A DNA stretch of 9,684 nucleotides, taken from assembly GCA_946629405.1 (NCBI GenBank), contig CAMOXW010000233.1, positions 1-9,684 on the forward strand, read 5' to 3'. This stretch comes from an uncultured Ruminococcus sp. Lineage in GTDB: Bacteria > Bacillota_A > Clostridia > Oscillospirales > Ruminococcaceae. Numbering within the stretch: the stretch's first letter is position 1; each line of letters starts with the position of its first letter. A program made the translations under genes and the position numbers. The notes below the pieces were generated by a model. The model saw only the letters and a program-made list of their open reading frames with translations, had not been told where the DNA came from and ran no database searches. Shown piece by piece: positions 5,394-9,684 of the stretch.

Positions 5394-6659
5394 TTATTTG
5401 TCGAGTTCGCGGAATTCAGCAGGTATCTGCTCCTCGATTATGCGGTTGATAACGTCCCATCCGAACTCGGTGTAGGTGCCCTGAGGTATAGCATAGGGAA
5501 GGCCGTGCCTCTCCGCCAGCTCAGGCGAATACTTGCTGTACGGATACACCTTCATATTCGAGAATTCGCTCTCATAATGAACGATGGTAGGTATGCATTT
5601 TACATTCTCGAGTCTCACCTCATTTGTCTCGCCGTCGATGACGATGTCAAAGTCGGGAAGCTCTCCCACAACGTTGAAGTTGTCGGTCTGAGCACATATG
5701 AAGTTGCCCATGCAGTAATATACGAAGCCCTTGGTGCCGTCATCGCGGGTTATCCATTCCATGGTCTCCGCCGTATGTGTATGGCAGCCGAGTATGACAT
5801 CGGCGCCCCAGTTTACCATTTTATTTGCCAGCTCGATCCTGTCCTCGGTAACGACAGTCGTATCGTCCTGACCCCAGTGGGCGGAAACAATGACAACGTC
5901 TGCAATTTCCTTGGCTTCCTTGATCTGGCGCTCTATGACATCCTCCTCGTCATTCTTGATGACTCTCAGGGGAACATCGTCAAGCTGTGCATCAAAGCCG
6001 TTGATATGATGACAATATGCAAGGAAGGCGATCTTCACGCCGTTGACCTCGCGGACTCGGATGTTGTTGGCGTCCTCCTCGTTGAGATAAGCTCCCAGCA
6101 CTGTCAGGTTATTTTCCTTTGCCTTCTGATTCCAGAAATTTATGGACTCCTCCAGTCCGTCGGTACCCATGTCAAGCAGATGGTTGTTTGCCATGGTGAT
6201 GACATCGAAGCCGCAGTCGATGACCGCGTCTGCTACCTCGGGAGGAGAATTGAACAGCAGCACACCGCCCTCAGCTCCGCGTACAGGATTGCTCTGCGAG
6301 ATGACTGTCTCCTGATTGATTATAGCAACGTCTGCCTCCTCAATGAGGTACTTGACCTCGGAATACATGGGCTTGAAGTCATAGCCGTTGCCTCCTGCGA
6401 GAGCCTCAGCATTCTTGAATACGGAATAGTGGATGAGGTTATCGCCTGCTGCGATCACATGGACCACCTTGTCAGGCGGGAGCGTTGTCAGCTCCTCTGT
6501 TGTTTCCTCGGGAAGTGTTGTTTCTTCATTGCCTGATGATGTCTGCGCTTCTGTGTTTGCCTTTCCTACAGAGCGGCCCATAGCACATCCCACGCCGCAT
6601 ACGGCAAGAGCCATAACGACAGCGAGTGCGCCGAAAGCGCGTCCTTTTCTCAATTTCAT
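5394..6659 (-). CDS. CapA-family metallophosphatase-like protein, secreted or lipid-anchored
   Basis: Protein of 421 residues of the CapA/PgsA family (poly-gamma-glutamate capsule-type, calcineurin-like phosphoesterase fold). Residues 1-25 are a membrane-export signal ending VCGVGC, a possible but imperfect lipobox. About 35 residues rich in Glu and Thr (38-62) then form a spacer, so the domain should sit outside the membrane. The domain shows GDN (72-74) with H77, NQE (115-117), ANNH (157-160), SAHWG (259-263), GCHTH (291-295) and GNF (318-320), the usual metal-ligand pattern. The start is the ATG at 6659 because AAAGGAG ends 5 nt upstream; an ATG at 6683 has no such support. It has its own promoter and lies 539 nt upstream of scaC in the same direction. 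Substrate unknown. No pgsB/pgsC-like genes are visible, so capsule synthesis should not be assumed. Confidence 0.85.
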   Translation of the reverse strand: MKLRKGRAFGALAVVMALAVCGVGCAMGRSVGKANTEAQTSSGNEETTLPEETTEELTTLPPDKVVHVIAAGDNLIHYSVFKNAEALAGGNGYDFKPMYSEVKYLIEEADVAIINQETVISQSNPVRGAEGGVLLFNSPPEVADAVIDCGFDVITMANNHLLDMGTDGLEESINFWNQKAKENNLTVLGAYLNEEDANNIRVREVNGVKIAFLAYCHHINGFDAQLDDVPLRVIKNDEEDVIERQIKEAKEIADVVIVSAHWGQDDTTVVTEDRIELANKMVNWGADVILGCHTHTAETMEWITRDDGTKGFVYYCMGNFICAQTDNFNVVGELPDFDIVIDGETNEVRLENVKCIPTIVHYESEFSNMKVYPYSKYSPELAERHGLPYAIPQGTYTEFGWDVINRIIEEQIPAEFRELDK

Positions 6660-6664
6660 AAATA

Positions 6665-6671
6665 CTCCTTT
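6665..6671 (-). promoter_or_regulatory. Ribosome binding site of the CapA-family gene
   Basis: AAAGGAG, 5 nt before the ATG at 6659; it decides this start over the in-frame ATG 24 nt upstream. Confidence 0.8.
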
Positions 6672-6715
6672 GCGAAAAGGCATAAAATCCCTGAAAATAT
6701 GCCCTTTCTAAAATC

Positions 6716-6744
6716 ATTATAGCACATTATTTTTGATTTGGCAA
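6716..6744 (-). promoter_or_regulatory. Promoter of the CapA-family gene
   Basis: TTGCCA (6739-6744), a 17-nt spacer ending TGC, and a perfect TATAAT (6716-6721), i.e. an extended -10. Transcription would start near 6709, giving an mRNA leader of about 50 nt. Confidence 0.8.
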
Positions 6745-6951
6745 TTACAAATTGTATCAAACTTAAATGAATTTACAACGCGTTTTATTATCCGAAAGAT
6801 TAAATTTCAACCGCAAACAGCGTATCTACGGCGAATTTCAGCTCTCAACTTTATTCTGCTCAAATATTTGTTTATTCATACGAAGTTTTTGTGCATAAAT
6901 TGTGCAAGCTGACGATTTCAGCACTTTTTGTCCGCAATGTATACAGAATAA
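6745..6951. other. AT-rich intergenic stretch between dus and the CapA-family gene
   Basis: No ORF or RNA gene seen. GCTGA/TCAGC (about 6908-6922) is followed by a short T run only on the plus strand. A terminator for the dus transcript is not obvious. Confidence 0.4.
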
Positions 6952-7956
6952 TTACGCATTGTTTATTTCACGGCTTTTCTGGAGCTCAATGAACTCCGCT
7001 GCCAGTGCTTCGGCTTCCGCATAGCTTGACAGCTGATAACACCTGCCGCGGAACTTCGCCGAGCCGTAATAGCCGTTCATGTACCACGCGGCGTGCTTCC
7101 GCGCTTCATGCATAGCCAGCTCCTCGCATTTGCCGCTGAGCTCAATTATGAGCCTTATGTGCTCCAGCATGACCCTCATCTTTTCTTCAAGGGTCGGAGG
7201 TATGTACTCCTCCCCCTTCAGTGCTGCTTCCGTCTCGCGAAAGATGAAAGGGTTGCCGTAGCTGCCCCTGCCTATCATGACAAGGTCGCAGCCCGTCTCC
7301 TCGTACATCGCCCTGCACGAGGGTCCGTCCGTAACATCGCCGTTGCCTATAACGGGAATGCTGACAGCTCCCTTGACGGCTCTGATGACGCCGCTGTCGG
7401 ACTCGCCGCTGTAAAACATATCCCTTGTGCGCCCGTGTACCGCAATTGCAGCCGCACCTGCTCCTTCAAGAGCCTTTGCCATCTCGGGAGCGTTGATACC
7501 ATCGGCATTCCAGCCGCTGCGTATCTTTACGGTAACGGGAGTGTCCCCTGCCGCCCTGACCGCTGCCTCGGTAATGGAAGCTGCCAGCTTCACATCCTTC
7601 ATCAGTGCCGAGCCTGCTCCCGTGCCGACTACTTTTGGAACGGGACAGCCCATGTTGATGTCGATGATATCCGGGCGGTACTCAAGGACTATTTTCACAG
7701 CATCAGCCATGAAGTCGGGCTCACTTCCGAAAAGCTGCACCGCCATGGGGCGCTCCTCATCGGTGACCGTGCACAGCTCCGCGGTCTTGCGGTCGCTGTA
7801 GCATATGCCCTTTGCGGAGACCATCTCGCTGACAACGTAGGCAGCTCCGTACCTCTTGCACATGAGCCTGTACGCCCTGTCCGCAACTCCTGCCATGGGA
7901 GCCAGTGCGGCAGTCCTCGGGATAGTCACCTTTCCTATTTTAATAGTATCACTCAT
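6952..7956 (-). CDS. dusB: tRNA-dihydrouridine synthase, DusB type
   Basis: Cytoplasmic FMN enzyme of 334 residues that reduces specific uridines in the D-loop of tRNA to dihydrouridine using NAD(P)H. Family marks: LAPMAGVADRAYR (18-30) at the FMN-binding start of the TIM barrel, DINMGCPVPKV (99-109) with the catalytic Cys104, KIRSGW (144-149), VHGRT (173-177), GNGD (204-207) and GRGSYGNP (229-236) for phosphate binding. Length is normal for the family. The start is the ATG at 7956, because GGAG lies 7 nt upstream and the product begins MSDTIKIGKV; an ATG at 8007 would add 17 residues inside the gtrA frame. The first 8 nt overlap the end of the GtrA-family gene, so translation is probably coupled. 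Assignment to DusB rather than another bacterial Dus is from overall similarity. Confidence 0.92.
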   Translation of the reverse strand: MSDTIKIGKVTIPRTAALAPMAGVADRAYRLMCKRYGAAYVVSEMVSAKGICYSDRKTAELCTVTDEERPMAVQLFGSEPDFMADAVKIVLEYRPDIIDINMGCPVPKVVGTGAGSALMKDVKLAASITEAAVRAAGDTPVTVKIRSGWNADGINAPEMAKALEGAGAAAIAVHGRTRDMFYSGESDSGVIRAVKGAVSIPVIGNGDVTDGPSCRAMYEETGCDLVMIGRGSYGNPFIFRETEAALKGEEYIPPTLEEKMRVMLEHIRLIIELSGKCEELAMHEARKHAAWYMNGYYGSAKFRGRCYQLSSYAEAEALAAEFIELQKSREINNA

Positions 7957-8443
7957 CAGCCTGCTCCGCTGCCTTGCCCTTGAATACAAAGAGCTTGCTG
8001 ATAACATAATTGAGTATGAGAACTATAACATTGGCGAATATCTTTACCAGCCAGTAGTTTATGCCTATCATGCCGAAGCCGATGTGCATTATCACCCACT
8101 CCACCACAAGGGTAAAGACTCTGCCGCCGTAGAACTTTCCGCCCTCGGCAACTATCGCCTTAAAGCCCTTTGCATTGGACTCGAACACCCAGAGCTTATT
8201 GGTGACGTATGCAAATGTGACCGCGCACACCCACGAGAATACCGTGCTGATATCGCCTACTGCCTTGTCGCCGAAGCCTCCTGCATTTTCAAGGAGAGTC
8301 TTTGCCAGCCATGCCGTCAGAAAGCTGACCGCGGTGGTAAGAACTCCGAAAACGAGGTAGAGCCATTTTTCCTCATACTTGTAGTATATCTTCTGAAGCG
8401 GCTTCGGAAGTATCGAAACGCACCACTTTATGAATTTTTCCAT
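7949..8443 (-). CDS. GtrA-family small membrane protein
   Basis: Protein of 164 residues with four predicted membrane segments at about 27-50, 63-87, 106-127 and 130-154. The two TNKLWVF / NYVISKLFVF motifs at the ends of segments 2 and 4 are typical of the GtrA family. Members are thought to help move or flip undecaprenyl-linked sugars for cell-surface glycosylation, but many are uncharacterised; the substrate cannot be told here, and no glycosyltransferase partner is adjacent. The start is the ATG at 8443: AAAGGA lies 8 nt upstream and the promoter lies just before it. A longer reading from 8518 would start upstream of that promoter and is unlikely. First gene of a two-gene operon; its stop overlaps the dus start in ATGAGTGA. 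Confidence 0.88.
   Translation of the reverse strand: MEKFIKWCVSILPKPLQKIYYKYEEKWLYLVFGVLTTAVSFLTAWLAKTLLENAGGFGDKAVGDISTVFSWVCAVTFAYVTNKLWVFESNAKGFKAIVAEGGKFYGGRVFTLVVEWVIMHIGFGMIGINYWLVKIFANVIVLILNYVISKLFVFKGKAAEQADE
7964..7967 (-). promoter_or_regulatory. Ribosome binding site of dus, inside the end of the GtrA-family gene
   Basis: GGAG, 7 nt before the ATG at 7956; it sets the start at MSDT rather than further upstream. Confidence 0.7.
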
Positions 8444-8451
8444 CTCATCTG

Positions 8452-8457
8452 TCCTTT
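8452..8457 (-). promoter_or_regulatory. Ribosome binding site of the GtrA-family gene
   Basis: AAAGGA, 8 nt before the ATG at 8443; it decides the start against the in-frame ATG at 8518. Confidence 0.8.
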
Positions 8458-8479
8458 CAAAAAATTCAATCGCCTTTAT

Positions 8480-8508
8480 ATAATAGCAGTTTACGGACAG
8501 AATTTCAA
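8480..8508 (-). promoter_or_regulatory. Promoter of the GtrA-family gene and dus
   Basis: TTGAAA (8503-8508), a 17-nt spacer ending TGC, and TATTAT (8480-8485). The start of transcription would be near 8473, about 30 nt before the GtrA-family ATG. Confidence 0.8.
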
Positions 8509-8518
8509 GTCTTTTCAT

Positions 8519-8763
8519 GTGATTTTCATGGAATATGCCACTTTTTTCGTAAAAAACGCCTTACCGCTCCAATACTTACAATCGGAACAGGGAGCAAAAA
8601 GCAAACAAATTCCGCAAAGATTTTACATTTTGTAGTCCTATATCTCGATTTTACCGACGATTTTTGTGCTATTCAGCAACAGAAATCCACTGCATATACT
8701 TGCGGTAAAATTATTTGTTTATATTACACTAAAAAACGAGCAGTTTTTTGTAGCAATGCCGTA
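8519..8763. other. AT-rich intergenic stretch; nothing supported
   Basis: Short ORFs only, none with a ribosome binding site or recognisable product. Some homopolymer A/T runs but no hairpin with a good T run. Confidence 0.4.
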
Positions 8764-8792
8764 TTGTAAATAACAAAAAAATATGCTATAAT
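8764..8792 (+). promoter_or_regulatory. Plus-strand promoter of the RNA candidate
   Basis: TTGTAA (8764-8769), a 17-nt spacer ending TGC, and a perfect TATAAT (8787-8792): an extended -10 promoter as good as those of the genes. Start predicted near 8799. No plus-strand protein gene follows. Confidence 0.7.
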
Positions 8793-8798
8793 ATATAT

Positions 8799-8950
8799 CG
8801 GATCGTATTTTATAAAACGCGGATATGCTTTTCAGCAAGTCGTTTCCGCAGATACATCCGTAAGTGTGTTCAATTAAATAAAGCTCTGTTTTCATTCCAC
8901 GGCTAACCCCTGCGGAATATGAAAAGCTCCCCTTATGGGGAGCTTTTTTT
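8799..8950 (+). ncRNA. Candidate small RNA of about 150 nt, family unknown
   Basis: The stretch is bounded by a strong plus-strand promoter and a strong plus-strand terminator, without a convincing ORF (only a 12-codon frame at 8825-8863 with no ribosome binding site). Internal pairings: GCGGA/TCCGC (8819-8823 with 8845-8849) enclosing TGCT-TTTC-AGCA (8826-8837); TTCATTCC with GGAATATGAA (8891-8898 with 8914-8923, two-base bulge); and the terminator stem. GCTTTTCA (8827-8834) could alternatively pair with TGAAAAGC (8920-8927), competing with the base of the terminator. I see no marks of 6S, SRP or tmRNA. It faces, and slightly overlaps, the 3' end of the minus-strand flavoprotein gene. An independent trans-acting RNA or a regulator of that gene's 3' end are both possible. 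Confidence 0.45.
8922..8950 (+). terminator. Strong intrinsic terminator, bidirectional but stronger on the plus strand
   Basis: Perfect 11-bp stem AAAAGCTCCCC / GGGGAGCTTTT with loop TTAT. The plus strand continues with T residues up to 8950; the minus strand has four T after the stem. It can therefore end both the plus-strand RNA candidate and the flavoprotein gene, whose stop codon (8949-8951) touches it. Confidence 0.88.
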
Positions 8951-9422
8951 ATTTTTCATGTACCAGCTTTCCTGTCATGTGTTCTATGGTGAGAGCTACC
9001 ATCTGCACGCGGCTGAACGCCTTTTCGATCTCGGTGTCAACTTCCTCCACTGTGGGGAAATATTTCAGTCCCAGCCTTTTGGCGGCATCGAGAGCTGTCT
9101 CCCTGTCGGTAACAAGCTCAGCCCGTCCGAAAACTATAACGCTGGTGATATACCACGACCAGTCCTCTTTCTGACAGCCGTCGTTCCATGTGGTGAAGCA
9201 GACCTTGTCGCAGGACTTTATGGCGTCCAGCTTGTGCCCCTCCTTGGCGCAGTGGAAGTATATCTTCCCGTCGGCGTCGTTGTATACGAAGTCCATAGGA
9301 ACTCCGTAGGGATAGCCCTCATCGCCAATAACGGAAAGCACTCCCCTCTTTGCAAGGTGGAGTATGTCAAGGCACTCCCTTTCGGAGACTGCCTGCTTAT
9401 GTCTTCTCATGTCTCTGAACAT
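8949..9422 (-). CDS. Pyridoxamine 5'-phosphate oxidase-like FMN-binding protein
   Basis: Small cytoplasmic flavoprotein of 157 residues with the FMN-binding split-barrel fold, in the subgroup that contains NimA-like and other clostridial proteins beginning MFR-MRR. Visible marks: RGVLSVIGDEGYPYGVPM (26-43), KIYFHCAKEGHKLDAI (53-68), where the Gly-His-Lys stretch belongs to the cofactor-binding part, YITSVIVFGRAEL (91-103), and IEHMTGK near the C-terminus (146-152). Members reduce nitroimidazoles or other small oxidants or bind FMN/F420/haem; the substrate here is unknown and it should not be read as true vitamin B6 PdxH. The start at 9422 is supported by GGAG 8 nt upstream; no clear promoter was found. 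It stands alone, ending at a hairpin terminator. Confidence 0.85.
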   Translation of the reverse strand: MFRDMRRHKQAVSERECLDILHLAKRGVLSVIGDEGYPYGVPMDFVYNDADGKIYFHCAKEGHKLDAIKSCDKVCFTTWNDGCQKEDWSWYITSVIVFGRAELVTDRETALDAAKRLGLKYFPTVEEVDTEIEKAFSRVQMVALTIEHMTGKLVHEK

Positions 9423-9484
9423 ATTATCAGCTCCTTTATTTTACGAATATACCGATGATGTTATTTCCGCCCGTTGATACAATA

Positions 9485-9511
9485 AAGGGCTGCCGCACTG
9501 CGACAGCCCTT
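9485..9511 (-). terminator. Hairpin terminator after the right-edge gene
   Basis: AAGGGCTG/CAGCCCTT (8 bp; arms 9504-9511 and 9485-9492) with an inner CGC/GCG. On the minus strand it is followed by TTATTGT, a weak T tract. It lies 30 nt after the stop of the gene at the right edge and before the flavoprotein gene. Confidence 0.7.
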
Positions 9512-9541
9512 ATATTTGCAAGTTACCCTATCTTACGATAA

Positions 9542-9684
9542 TTACTTGTTGAGGTTAGCCTCGATAACGTCGAGCTCATCGTAGAGAGCCTGAGGAATGT
9601 TTCCACCCTTAGCCTTGATGTCCTCGTCGTAGTATCTTCTCATCTCAGCGATCTCCTTCTTCCACTCTTCCTTATCAACTGTAA
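9542..9684 (-). CDS. C-terminal end of an unidentified gene, possibly GTP-type phosphoenolpyruvate carboxykinase
   Basis: Only the last 46 residues and a TAA stop are inside the window. The sequence is highly charged and helical (VDKEEWKKEIAEMRRYY ... GGNIPQALYDELDVIEANL). A Trp-containing helix, then a Gly/Ile-Pro turn and a final helix with spaced Leu, is what I remember for the C-terminus of GTP-dependent PEP carboxykinase. That enzyme is central to succinate formation in fibrolytic ruminococci. Codon use (AAG, GAG, GCT, CTC) suggests a well-expressed gene. The product name is a guess from a short tail; the reading frame itself is secure. Confidence 0.6.
   Translation of the reverse strand, partial: TVDKEEWKKEIAEMRRYYDEDIKAKGGNIPQALYDELDVIEANLNK

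Noticed and set aside
5505..6536. 343-residue plus-strand open frame
   Set aside because: It is the antisense shadow of the CapA-family gene, which has clear family motifs, a promoter and a ribosome binding site on the minus strand.
7093..7983. 296-residue plus-strand open frame, and the 259-residue one at 7856-8635
   Set aside because: Antisense to dus and the GtrA-family gene, whose conserved motifs settle the coding strand; no membrane pattern or motif in the shadows.
8825..8863. 12-residue peptide frame inside the plus-strand RNA candidate
   Set aside because: No Shine-Dalgarno sequence in front of its ATG; it falls within a predicted stem and may be chance.
8949..9422. True pyridoxine phosphate oxidase (PdxH)
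   Set aside because: The protein is too short and lacks the PdxH C-terminal signature region; it fits the broad split-barrel flavoprotein group instead.

Overview
The window looks like a piece of a Ruminococcus flavefaciens chromosome, or that of a very close cellulosome-producing Ruminococcus. The decisive evidence is three consecutive minus-strand scaffoldin genes in the order scaC-scaA-scaB. This is the order established for the R. flavefaciens sca cluster (scaC-scaA-scaB-cttA-scaE), and each product has the expected cohesin/dockerin layout. Moderate GC content, AAGGAGG-type ribosome binding sites and TGC-TATAAT promoters fit a clostridial (Bacillota) host. I cannot name the strain.

Layout, left to right; every protein gene lies on the minus strand. 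1-1665: 5' part of scaB (555 codons, open at the left edge) with a signal peptide and four cohesin repeats, the fourth cut. 1725-3905: scaA, with a signal peptide, an N-terminal beta-rich domain of unclear role, two near-identical cohesins separated by Thr-rich linkers, and a dockerin with an enlarged second loop. 4003-4854: scaC, a small adaptor with one cohesin and one dockerin. 4855-5265: a strong promoter followed by a leader of about 375 nt whose core (about 4930-5200) is GC-rich and full of inverted repeats, unlike its AT-rich surroundings. 5394-6659: a secreted or lipid-anchored CapA-family metallophosphatase with its own promoter. 6952-8443: a two-gene operon, a GtrA-family membrane protein overlapping a DusB-type tRNA-dihydrouridine synthase by 8 nt. 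8764-8950: a plus-strand extended promoter followed about 150 nt later by a strong intrinsic terminator, which looks like a small RNA gene. 8949-9422: a pyridoxamine-phosphate-oxidase-like flavoprotein. 9542-9684: the C-terminal end of another gene, possibly GTP-type phosphoenolpyruvate carboxykinase.

How it works together: in the R. flavefaciens cellulosome, ScaB binds the cell-anchored ScaE through its C-terminal dockerin (outside this window), ScaB cohesins take ScaA dockerins, and ScaA cohesins take enzymes or ScaC, which swaps in another class of dockerin-bearing proteins. No terminator is visible between the three sca genes, so they are probably read from the promoter upstream of scaC. 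The right-hand genes are housekeeping or general accessory functions with no evident link to cellulose degradation.

The two elements that the gene annotation does not explain are the structured scaC leader and the plus-strand RNA candidate near 8800-8950. All domain assignments come from reading the sequence; no database search was possible.
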